From Mycobacteroides immunogenum (GTDB lineage: Bacteria; Actinomycetota; Actinomycetes; Mycobacteriales; Mycobacteriaceae), in assembly GCF_001605725.1 (NCBI RefSeq), contig NZ_CP011530.1, forward strand, positions 3,162,001 to 3,226,000: a stretch of DNA of 64,000 nucleotides, written 5' to 3'. Shown piece after piece: positions 46,430-54,570 of the stretch (within the stretch, counting starts at the first letter, position 1; the number at the start of each line of letters is the position of its first letter). The notes beneath the pieces are model-generated. The model saw only the letters and a list, made by a program, of their open reading frames with translations, was not told where the DNA came from and searched no databases. The translations under genes and the position numbers were made by a program.

Positions 46430-49134
46430 GAGAGCTCCCTCGCCCCAGGCTCATTGATGGCCTGCCACACGCGCGCCGCGTTCATCGGCAACCGGTACAT
46501 CCGGACGCCGACGGCATCGCGGATGGCGTTGGCGAGCGCGGGCGCCACCGGGTTGTACGGGGACTCACTCATCGACTTGGCTCCCCTCGGGCCCAAGGTG
46601 TCATAGGTGTCCGCGAAATAGACCTCGGTTTCGGGGAGGTCCACCAGCCGTGGAATGTGATAGTCGCGCAGCGCGGTGGTGGTGACCAAGCCGTCCCGCA
46701 CCACGATTTCCTCGTACAGCGCCGAGCCGATCGCCTGGGCCACACCGCCTTCCACCTGGCCGCGGCATTGCTGCGGGTTGATCACCACGCCGGCATCGGC
46801 GGTCTGCACCGATTGCAGGATGCGCACCGTTCCGGTTGCCGGATGGACGCCAACGCGAAATGCCTGCACGTTGAAGGCAACAGACCTCGGTGTGCCCTCA
46901 TGGCGCCCTATCGCGGCCAAAGGCTCAGACGCCGACCGAGCGATATCGGCCAGGCTCAGCAGATCCCTGCCGATCCGTACACCGTCACACTCCAGCACGC
47001 ACCGCGCCCGCGGCACTGCCAGTTTGGCCGCGGCACACCGAACAATCTTGTTCCGTAACATCTCTGCCGCGCGGTGTACCGCCAGGCCGGCCACGGTGGT
47101 TCCGGCCGAACCGAAGGCGCCGGTGTCGTGCCCCACTTCGTCGGTATCGGCCTGGTGAATATCGATCTGGTCCGGCGCACAGCCCAGCACGGCGGCGGCC
47201 AGCTGGGCGTGCACGGTGGTAGTGCCGTTGCCGAATTCGGCCGACCCCACCGAGATCCGATAGCGGCCACGCTCATCGAGCTCGGCCCGAGCATCGGCCA
47301 CGTGCCCGCGCGGGGGCACGGTCGCGATCATGGCCATGGCCGTACCCTCGCCCACCTTCCATCCCACGGGCAGTGCCGATCCGTTGCGTGCCGGATCCGA
47401 GGCGCCGTCGGCCAGTGCGTTCTGCGCGAGGTCCAGGCACTGGTCCAACCCATAGCTCCCGAATTCCAGGTCGTCTTCCTCCACTTCCCAGCTCACGAAG
47501 CGGTCCCCCGGCACGATCGCGTTGCGGCGCCGGAACTCGAACGGAGCGATTCCGAGATCGCGCGCCAATTCATCCAGCGCTGATTCGATCCCGAACAGCA
47601 CCTGCCCCAGGCCGTAACCGCGAAACGCGCCGGACGGGATGTTGTTCGTGTACACCGCCCGCGCATCGACTCGTTTGTTGGCACAGCGGTATTGGGCCAT
47701 CGATTCGTTGCAGCCGTGGAACATCACTCCCACGCTGTGGTTCCCGTACGCGCCGGCGTCGGAGAGCACATCGACGGCCAGTGCCGTCAGCACACCGTCG
47801 GTGCCCGCCGCTGCCGTGACGTTCACCCGCATGGGGTGCCGACACGGGGCGATGGTGAACTGGTCGCCGCGGGTGAACTCGTAGACCGCCGACGCACCCG
47901 TGGCGCGCACCGCCAGCAGCACCAGATCCTCGGTCAGCATCTCCTGCTTGGCTCCGAAACCTCCGCCTACCCGTGGCGCGAACACCCGGACCTGATCACG
48001 TTCAAGGCCGAACACATGGCAGAGCTCATCGCGTACCAGGAAAGGCACCTGGCTGCTGGTGCGCAGCACATAGCGACCGCGCTCGTCCTGCCAGCCCACC
48101 GCGCCGTGCGTCTCCAGGTGCACATGCTGTACCCGTGCTGTCTGCCAGCTGCCACTGACCACCGCCCCCGATTCCCGGGCCTGAGCAAGCGCCGCCGCGA
48201 TATCGCCTACCTCGCCGTGCACCTCGGCCACCAGATTGTGGGCGGCATCGGCGATCCGGGCGCCGGGCCCCTTGTCGCCGTGCACCAGATGCGCTCCGGG
48301 CCGCAGCGCCAGCTCGGGGTCGAATACCGCTGGCAGCACTTCGTATTCGACGTCAATGTACTCCAGCGCCCGGTTCGCGATGGTCGGCGAATCAGCCACC
48401 ACCGCGGCGACCCGCTGTCCCGCGAACCGCAGCACCCGGTCGAAAATCATTGTGTCGTCCGGATCGTCGGTGCGCTCGTGGTGGCGGGCGGTGGAAAACG
48501 GGATGCCCGGATCGTCGCGGTAGCAGAGCACCGCCCGCACCCCCGGCAGGGCGCGGGCCCGTTCGGTGTCGAGCCGCGTGATGCGGGCCGACGGGTGCGG
48601 GCTACCCAGTACCGCAATGTGTCCCACATCGGCGGGCAGCTGATCCATGGTGTACGGCTCGGTACCGGTGACCACGCGCGCGGCGGCCGGGGCGCTGACG
48701 GCGCCCTGCGGCGGCTCGGCATCACAGATGGCCGCGCGAATGGGCCGATAGCCGGTGCACCGGCACAGGTTGCCCTTCAAGGCGTTGTCCAGATCGCCGG
48801 TCTGCTCCGGTGTCAGCGTGGCCGCCGTCAACACCATTCCGGCGGTGCAGAATCCGCACTGGAAACCGGCATGCTCGATGAATCCGCGCTGCATGGCATG
48901 AAGGTCACACTCGTCTCCCAAACCCCGGACAGTGAGGATCTCGGCGTCGGTCACGCGGTGCGCGGGCACGATGCACGAGTGCTGCGAGGCACCGTCCACC
49001 AGCACCGTGCAGGCGCCGCAGTCACCGGCATCGCACCCCTTCTTGACCTCGCTATGGCCGTGCTCGCGCAGGAAGGTGCGCAGGCACTGCCCGGGCCGCG
49101 GACTGGTGTCGATGATCTGACCGTTGACTTTCAT
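46426..49134 (-). CDS. Xanthine dehydrogenase, fused [2Fe-2S] and molybdopterin subunit
   Basis: 902 aa. The N-terminal 130 residues are a two-cluster iron-sulfur domain: Cys34, 39, 42, 54 and Cys93, 96, 124, 126. Molybdopterin-binding domains follow directly, with VGGGFGAKQEML, AFRGYGLGQVLFGIES and the late MoCo region ending NAIRDAVGVRMYRLP. The FAD part is a separate gene (49131). This order joins small and large subunits without the FAD domain. It likely oxidises hypoxanthine/xanthine to urate with NAD. Coupled by ATGA overlaps to genes on both sides. Confidence 0.92.
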   Translation of the reverse strand: MKVNGQIIDTSPRPGQCLRTFLREHGHSEVKKGCDAGDCGACTVLVDGASQHSCIVPAHRVTDAEILTVRGLGDECDLHAMQRGFIEHAGFQCGFCTAGMVLTAATLTPEQTGDLDNALKGNLCRCTGYRPIRAAICDAEPPQGAVSAPAAARVVTGTEPYTMDQLPADVGHIAVLGSPHPSARITRLDTERARALPGVRAVLCYRDDPGIPFSTARHHERTDDPDDTMIFDRVLRFAGQRVAAVVADSPTIANRALEYIDVEYEVLPAVFDPELALRPGAHLVHGDKGPGARIADAAHNLVAEVHGEVGDIAAALAQARESGAVVSGSWQTARVQHVHLETHGAVGWQDERGRYVLRTSSQVPFLVRDELCHVFGLERDQVRVFAPRVGGGFGAKQEMLTEDLVLLAVRATGASAVYEFTRGDQFTIAPCRHPMRVNVTAAAGTDGVLTALAVDVLSDAGAYGNHSVGVMFHGCNESMAQYRCANKRVDARAVYTNNIPSGAFRGYGLGQVLFGIESALDELARDLGIAPFEFRRRNAIVPGDRFVSWEVEEDDLEFGSYGLDQCLDLAQNALADGASDPARNGSALPVGWKVGEGTAMAMIATVPPRGHVADARAELDERGRYRISVGSAEFGNGTTTVHAQLAAAVLGCAPDQIDIHQADTDEVGHDTGAFGSAGTTVAGLAVHRAAEMLRNKIVRCAAAKLAVPRARCVLECDGVRIGRDLLSLADIARSASEPLAAIGRHEGTPRSVAFNVQAFRVGVHPATGTVRILQSVQTADAGVVINPQQCRGQVEGGVAQAIGSALYEEIVVRDGLVTTTALRDYHIPRLVDLPETEVYFADTYDTLGPRGAKSMSESPYNPVAPALANAIRDAVGVRMYRLPMNAARVWQAINEPGARELS

Positions 49135-49943
49135 GGCCGCCCGCTCGTCAGCTCATCGGCGACCCCGCGGACCAGTTGCCACGTGACCGCACGGCGCCAT
49201 GCGGCGGTGCCGTGGGCATCGCTATGGAATTGGGCGCCGGGGATGGCCGCCGCCGCTTCGTGGGCCCGCTCCGCGTCGGCGGGTACCCGCAACACGATCG
49301 GTCTGCGCGTAGCCGCGGTGATTCCCAGCACGATGTCGGTACCGTCGAGCCGTCCTGTGACCAGCGCGCCGGAGCGGCCCAACGCCGAATACGCGATCTT
49401 GCGCAATACGGCCGGCTGCGACAACGCCGCGGAGGGAAAGGTGATGGCGCGCAGTACATCGCCGGGGCGCAGGACCGTCTCGTTGATATCGGTCACGAAT
49501 TCGGTGATGGCGCAGCGCTCGTCGGTGCCGTCACCACGCCAGATGAGCAATTCGGCATCAAGGGCCGCGCACAGCGAGATCATCGCTCCCGCGGGCAAGC
49601 CGAGGCAGATGTTGCCGCCGACCGTCGCGGTCCGCCAAATCTTGAACGAGGCCAGCAGGGCCCGCGCACACTGCCCAAAGAGGTTCACGGCCTCCCACTC
49701 AGGCGGATACGAAGCATTGATGAGCCGCTCGATGCTGCAGGTGGCCGCCACCTCCAGCCCCTCGGCACTGACGACCACATCGGGCCATCGCATCCCGGTC
49801 AGGTCCACCAGCCGCCGCAGTCCCGGTTGCGGCTGGCTCATCAGCCAGGTGCCACCCGCCATCAACCCATCCGCTGCCCCGAGACCGCTGAGGTCAGCGC
49901 GGTCCCGGGCAATCAGCACAGAGTCGATGGTGTGCAGATCCAT
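49131..49943 (-). CDS. FAD-binding subunit of the xanthine dehydrogenase
   Basis: 270 aa from ATG 49943, overlapping the amidohydrolase stop (ATGA). CoxM-type FAD domain: LMAGGTWLMSQPQPG, RTATVGGNICLGLPAG and TVLRPGDVLRAITFP. It passes electrons between the iron-sulfur clusters and NAD. Its stop overlaps the start of the fused iron-sulfur/molybdopterin gene, giving a matched two-protein enzyme. Confidence 0.9.
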   Translation of the reverse strand: MDLHTIDSVLIARDRADLSGLGAADGLMAGGTWLMSQPQPGLRRLVDLTGMRWPDVVVSAEGLEVAATCSIERLINASYPPEWEAVNLFGQCARALLASFKIWRTATVGGNICLGLPAGAMISLCAALDAELLIWRGDGTDERCAITEFVTDINETVLRPGDVLRAITFPSAALSQPAVLRKIAYSALGRSGALVTGRLDGTDIVLGITAATRRPIVLRVPADAERAHEAAAAIPGAQFHSDAHGTAAWRRAVTWQLVRGVADELTSGRP

Positions 49944-51313
49944 CAGCGCAACCTGCTCATCAACCCATGATGCGCCGCCTCGACGGCGGCGGCGACCCGG
50001 TCGGTGTCGACGGTGAGCATCTCCCCGTTCCTGACAATCGGTCTGCCACCCACCCACGAATACCGGATGGGTGGCACTGCGCCCAGTACCAGTGCGGCCA
50101 CCGGGTCGTCGATGCCGTTGTGCCCCAGCGTGCTCAGATCCCACAGCACCAGGTCGGCGCACTTACCAGCCTCGATCGAACCGATCTCATCGGCGCGGCC
50201 CAGCAGGCGGGCCCCGCCCAGCGTCGCCAGCTCCAGTGCGGTGCGGGTGCTCAGCGCCGTCGGCCCGCCGACGGCGCGCGCCAACAGCAGCGCCTGATGT
50301 GCCTCGTCCAACAACCGCCCAGACTCGTTGGAGGCTGCCCCGTCCACTCCCAAGCCCACCGGCACACCCGCTGCCAGCAGCTCCCGGGTGCGCGCGATAC
50401 CGGCGCCCAGGCGTCCGTTGGACGTCGGGCAATGCGCGATTCCGGTACCGGTGGCGGCGAGCCGATCGATGGCCGCGTCATCGAGGTGTACGCCATGCGC
50501 GAACCACACGTCCGGGCCCAACCAGCCCAGTTCTTCCATGTATTCGAGCGGGGTGCAGCCGAAACGTTCCGCGCAGAATGCGGTCTCGTCGGCGGTCTCA
50601 GCAAGGTGGGTGTGCAGCCGCACACCGTGTGCACGGCCGAGCAGCGCCGACTGCCGAAGCAACTCGCCGGTCACCGAAAAGGGCGAGCAAGGCGCCAGAC
50701 CGATCCGCACCATGGACCCCGGCGTTGGGTCGTGCCACCGTGCGATGGCGGCGGCGCTGGCTTCCAACGCGGCGTCAATGGACTCCACCACTCTGTCCGG
50801 TGGTAGCCCACCGCTCGATCGGCCAAGATCCATGGAGCCCCGGGTGGGGTCGAATCGCAGCCCGATCTGCTGCGCGGCCTCGATCTCGGCTTCCAGCAGA
50901 TCACCTGCGCCCGAAGGAAATACATAGTGATGATCGGTGGTCGTGGTACATCCCGACAACGCAAGCCAGCTCAGCGCGCCCTGCGCCGCCACGTACGTGC
51001 TATCAGCGTCGATGCCCTCCCAGACCGGGTACAGGGCGGTAAGCCATTGAAACAGCGTGTGATCGGCGGCCAGCCCACGCGTGATCCACTGGTAAAGGTG
51101 GTGGTGTGTGTTGACCAATCCCGGTGTGAGCAAGCAGCCCCGGCCATCCACCCGCTCCACATCCGGCGATGCCTGCCAGGGGTTGGGTTCCCCGGCTGTC
51201 AGTACGGCGGCGATCCGGCCGTCCTCGACGACCACCGTCGCATCGCCGATCTCGCGGCGGTCATGATCGATGGTGGCGGCGAATACATTCTCGATCAACA
51301 TCATTGGTCTCAT
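49943..51313 (-). CDS. 8-oxoguanine deaminase-like amidohydrolase
   Basis: 456 aa from ATG 51313 with GGAG 5 bases upstream. Amidohydrolase metal sites: LLTPGLVNTHHHLYQW, the Lys-type position region LHTHLAETADE, then WFAHGVHLD and LGVDGAASNES. These closely resemble 8-oxoguanine/hydroxydechloroatrazine-type deaminases, which make urate or hydroxylated products. First gene of the xanthine dehydrogenase operon and 47 bases from the divergent guanine deaminase. Activity on 8-oxoguanine is inferred from similarity and setting. Confidence 0.85.
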   Translation of the reverse strand: MRPMMLIENVFAATIDHDRREIGDATVVVEDGRIAAVLTAGEPNPWQASPDVERVDGRGCLLTPGLVNTHHHLYQWITRGLAADHTLFQWLTALYPVWEGIDADSTYVAAQGALSWLALSGCTTTTDHHYVFPSGAGDLLEAEIEAAQQIGLRFDPTRGSMDLGRSSGGLPPDRVVESIDAALEASAAAIARWHDPTPGSMVRIGLAPCSPFSVTGELLRQSALLGRAHGVRLHTHLAETADETAFCAERFGCTPLEYMEELGWLGPDVWFAHGVHLDDAAIDRLAATGTGIAHCPTSNGRLGAGIARTRELLAAGVPVGLGVDGAASNESGRLLDEAHQALLLARAVGGPTALSTRTALELATLGGARLLGRADEIGSIEAGKCADLVLWDLSTLGHNGIDDPVAALVLGAVPPIRYSWVGGRPIVRNGEMLTVDTDRVAAAVEAAHHGLMSRLR

Positions 51314-51327
51314 CGAGGCTCCGCGCC

Positions 51328-51349
51328 GTGGCGCTTTGCGCTGCGCCAC
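51328..51349. promoter_or_regulatory. Inverted repeat between two divergent deaminase genes
   Basis: GTGGCGC (51328-51334) and GCGCCAC (51343-51349) are perfect 7-base arms with an 8-base spacer. It fills most of the short gap between the minus-strand start (51313) and the plus-strand start (51361), so it probably controls both. A repeated GTGCAC follows at 51354-51366. Confidence 0.5.
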
Positions 51350-51360
51350 CGAGGTGCACT

Positions 51361-52785
51361 GTGCACTATGGTGCGATGGACCCGATCGCCGCTGCCGTCT
51401 ATCGCGGGCACATCTTTCACATCACAGGCTCCCCCACGGTGAACGATGCGCCCGCACATCTGCAGTCGATCCCCGACGGCGCGCTGGCGGTCGGTACCGA
51501 TGGCGTGATCGCCTACTGCGGAGCGTATTCCCAATTGCCCCCGGCCTACGCGGCATGGGATGTCCACGACCACCGAGGCGGCTTCCTGTTGCCCGGCTTC
51601 GTGGACACCCATATGCATTTCCCGCAGACCTACTGCACCGATTCGTACGGTGGCGGCCAGCTGCTGGAATGGCTGGAGCACTGCATCTTCCCGGCTGAGG
51701 CGCGCCTGGCCGATCCGTGCCTGGCGCAGCGGGCGGCCGAGGCATTCTGCCGCCGCCGGATCGCCGCCGGCACCACCGCCGCGATGGTCATGGGCTCGGC
51801 GTTCCCCGAGGCGCAGGAGTTGTTGTTCTCGGCCACCCACGCGGCGGGCCTGCGGATGGTCACCGGCCGTGGGGTGCAAACCGTGGGACCACCGAGTGCG
51901 CAGCCTTTGCTCACCTCGACCCAGCGTGCGATAGCGCTGTGTGCCAACGAAATCGACAGCTGGCACGGCAGTGGGCTGACCGACGTCGCGCTGGTTCCGC
52001 GATTCGCGCTGTCTGTCGACACCGATACCCTGACCGCGCTCGGCGAGCTCTACGACGCGGTGCGCGGTGACGGCGTCTACTTCCATTCCCACCTGAGCGA
52101 GAACGCGCGGCCAGGCACTGGCGAGGTGGACACCACCTTGTCGACCTATCAGGTCGATAGCTACCTGGATACCTACGACGGTCATTTCTTACCCGGCTCT
52201 CGCCGAGGCGGATCAACTCTGTTGGGACGCCGAAGCATCCTGGCGCATGCCGTGCACTGCCACGACCGGGAATTGGCTCGCATGGCAGAGACGGGAACCT
52301 CGATCTCGCACTGCCCCACCTCCCAATTGTTCCTGGGCTCGGGCACCATGCCGTGGCGCCGGACCATCGCGAGCGGAGTGAACGTCGCACTCGGCAGCGA
52401 TGTGGCAGGCGGAGACGAATGGTTGTTGGCCCGCGTGCTGAACGACTGCTTCAAGGTCCACATCTCCGAAACCGCCGGGGCATCGGTGTCCTTGCACCCA
52501 GCGGCGTTACTGTTCACGGCGACGCTGGCCGGAGCACGCGCGCTGGACCGGGAGGCCACGTTCGGCAATCTGGATGCGGGCAAGCAGGCGGACTTCCTGA
52601 TCATCGATCCGAACCGATCTGAGCCCCTGGCCGACAACCTCTCCCACGGGATCCGGTCCGATGACGAGCAGCTGGCCACCGAGCAGACACTATTCCGTTT
52701 GCTGATGGGGCTGCGGGAGCCCGCCATCGGCTCGGTCCTGGTGCGGGGGCGCGAGATCACCGGATACCTCGATGACAACCGCTAG
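51361..52785 (+). CDS. guaD: Guanine deaminase
   Basis: 474 aa from GTG 51361 (GAGG 6 bases upstream); an ATG at 51376 starts the same protein 5 residues later. It converts guanine to xanthine. Metal sites: LLPGFVDTHMHFPQTY (with the substrate-contacting region), VYFHSHLSENARPG, LAHAVHCHDRELARM and ALGSDVAGGDEWL. Divergent from the xanthine dehydrogenase operon and convergent with the uricase gene, whose stop codon shares CTAG with this one. Its product, xanthine, is the substrate of the neighbouring dehydrogenase. Confidence 0.9.
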   Translation: MHYGAMDPIAAAVYRGHIFHITGSPTVNDAPAHLQSIPDGALAVGTDGVIAYCGAYSQLPPAYAAWDVHDHRGGFLLPGFVDTHMHFPQTYCTDSYGGGQLLEWLEHCIFPAEARLADPCLAQRAAEAFCRRRIAAGTTAAMVMGSAFPEAQELLFSATHAAGLRMVTGRGVQTVGPPSAQPLLTSTQRAIALCANEIDSWHGSGLTDVALVPRFALSVDTDTLTALGELYDAVRGDGVYFHSHLSENARPGTGEVDTTLSTYQVDSYLDTYDGHFLPGSRRGGSTLLGRRSILAHAVHCHDRELARMAETGTSISHCPTSQLFLGSGTMPWRRTIASGVNVALGSDVAGGDEWLLARVLNDCFKVHISETAGASVSLHPAALLFTATLAGARALDREATFGNLDAGKQADFLIIDPNRSEPLADNLSHGIRSDDEQLATEQTLFRLLMGLREPAIGSVLVRGREITGYLDDNR

Positions 52786-53690
52786 GCCAGCCAGGCCAGA
52801 TGCGGTTCCCATGCCGGCCCGGCGTCCGGGGCGTCGTCTCGGGCGATAACGGCCTGGATCAATCCGTACGGGCGATCATCGGCATGGAACACCTCGTTGG
52901 GGTTCTCCAGCCCGAAAGGCGCTAGGTCATAGACGAAGTGGTGTTTGTTGGGCGCCGAGAGCCGCACCTCGACGATTGTCGGGTATGCCTCCAGAACGGC
53001 CTTGCCGATCTCGTACAACGTCTGCTGCAGAGCCAGCGAGTGCACGGTGGCGAACCTCTCCAGAATGATCCCCCTCGCCCCGGCATACGTTGCATCCCAG
53101 TCGATATCGGTACCCACGAAGCGCCATTTGGCCACCAACGAGGTAGCCATCACCCGATCGGTGGTCGGCTGCAAGATCGTGTATTTATCCTCCAGGAAAT
53201 CGTGGAACTCCGAGCCAGTGGATTTGAGCACGGTCAGATCCTTGAGTCCGCCGATCACCCACGTCTGCTGTTGCACACCGGTGCCGTCGACCGTGATCTC
53301 GGCGGTGCGCACCTCCTGACCTGTGCGCACCCAGGTGTGATCGTGCTCGCGTCCGTCGACGGTCACTCGTTCCCAGGCATATTCATCGATCTCGATCCGT
53401 GCGCCGGTCACCGGTTCGTATTCGTCCACGAAGTGACGCGCCAGATCGAGCCCGTACTGTTCGATGGTCTCGATGCCTTTTTCTTTTGCGTAGGCATAGA
53501 TGGTCTGCTTCTGGCTGTCTGTGGGCAGCACCTTGCGCTGATCGCCAGCGGTGTAGGCCGCGGCGAAATCCCCACGCAGGGCGCTACCGACGTTGAGGTC
53601 CTTGATCTCGTGGCGCGGCGTGTCCCGATAGATGCGGACCACTCGATTCTCGGCCTTGCCATATTGGTTGCCTGCGAGAACGATTCCCAT
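52782..53690 (-). CDS. Urate oxidase (factor-independent uricase)
   Basis: 302 aa from ATG 53690 (MGIVLAGNQYGKAENRVVRI). It oxidises urate to 5-hydroxyisourate with oxygen and no cofactor. Characteristic blocks: the Lys-Thr region YTAGDQRKVLPTDSQKQTIY, the GLKDLTVLKSTGSEF substrate loop, and the C-terminal APNKHHFVYDL with the conserved His. It is last in the permease-UraD-HIUase-uricase operon and its product is used by the HIU hydrolase just upstream. Confidence 0.95.
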   Translation of the reverse strand: MGIVLAGNQYGKAENRVVRIYRDTPRHEIKDLNVGSALRGDFAAAYTAGDQRKVLPTDSQKQTIYAYAKEKGIETIEQYGLDLARHFVDEYEPVTGARIEIDEYAWERVTVDGREHDHTWVRTGQEVRTAEITVDGTGVQQQTWVIGGLKDLTVLKSTGSEFHDFLEDKYTILQPTTDRVMATSLVAKWRFVGTDIDWDATYAGARGIILERFATVHSLALQQTLYEIGKAVLEAYPTIVEVRLSAPNKHHFVYDLAPFGLENPNEVFHADDRPYGLIQAVIARDDAPDAGPAWEPHLAWLA

Positions 53691-53704
53691 AGATGCTTCC
53701 TTTC

Positions 53705-54031
53705 TCAGCTGCCGCGATAGGTCGAGTAGGCGTACGGACTCAGCAGCAGCGGCACATGCAGGTGCCCGGCATTTCCGTCGTTCCGGAAGCTGATGATCAC
53801 TTCCGGATAAAAACCCTGGATTCCGTTGTCCGTGAACCATGTTCCGGTATCGAACACCAGTCGGTAGTCGCCGGTGGCCAACGCGGCCCCAGCGAGATCG
53901 CCGATTCTTCCGTCAGCATCGGTTGTACCACTGGCAAGTTGCTCACCCGCACCGTCGTGCAGCGTTATCCGCACACCCTGTGCGGGGCGTCCGGATACCG
54001 CGTCCAGCACGTGGGTGCTCAATCCCGTCAT
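53705..54031 (-). CDS. 5-hydroxyisourate hydrolase (transthyretin-like)
   Basis: 108 aa, the normal size. STHVLDAVSGRPAQGV at the start carries the active-site His, and the protein ends YRGS, the C-terminal signature of HIU hydrolases. It opens 5-hydroxyisourate to OHCU. It lies 14 bases before the uricase start and its own start overlaps the uraD stop. Confidence 0.96.
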   Translation of the reverse strand: MTGLSTHVLDAVSGRPAQGVRITLHDGAGEQLASGTTDADGRIGDLAGAALATGDYRLVFDTGTWFTDNGIQGFYPEVIISFRNDGNAGHLHVPLLLSPYAYSTYRGS

Positions 54032-54570
54032 GTATCGCCTTCCGTCTCGATGTCGTCGGCATGCCGCCCGGCAGGACCAAGCATCCGGGCCAGGCGGCTG
54101 CGATTGATCTTGCCCAACTCCATTCTCATGACCCGGCGTTCGTGCCCCGGATCGTTTTTAAGCCGCTCCTGCAGGATCGCCAGCAGTTCCCCGGCCGGCC
54201 TGCCGTTCGCGAATACCAGGTACACGTAGCCGAAACGCTTCTCATACTCGGCGTTACCTTCGCGCAGGCGATCCAGGACCGCGGCATCGGCACCCGCGAC
54301 ACCGGATTGCTCGCGCCGGGACGCCGCATTGGCCGACCGCTCCCCGATCCGCGGGTGACCGTCGAGTGCCTCGTCGAGATCGGCGTCGGTGAGTTCGGCC
54401 AGGATCAGGTCTGCCCGGTTGTACAGGGCCTCCTCGTCGCGGAAGGGCCGGCCGGCAGCCACCCGCAGTGCCCATATTCGCGATGAACAGCATTCGTAGA
54501 GCCAGTGGATCGCCTGGGCATCGCTCAGCTCGTTGAAGCTCTCGATCCCCCGCCAGTCAACGCGTCGCAT
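54028..54570 (-). CDS. uraD: OHCU decarboxylase
   Basis: 180 aa. It converts OHCU to (S)-allantoin. The catalytic His72 is in LDGHPRIGERSA, and the later conserved EYEKRFGYVYLVFANGRPAGELL is intact. GTG/ATG start overlaps the end of the permease fusion (54557-54570). A second, His-lacking relative forms the C-terminal domain of that permease; this gene is therefore the likely working enzyme. Confidence 0.95.
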   Translation of the reverse strand: MRRVDWRGIESFNELSDAQAIHWLYECCSSRIWALRVAAGRPFRDEEALYNRADLILAELTDADLDEALDGHPRIGERSANAASRREQSGVAGADAAVLDRLREGNAEYEKRFGYVYLVFANGRPAGELLAILQERLKNDPGHERRVMRMELGKINRSRLARMLGPAGRHADDIETEGDT

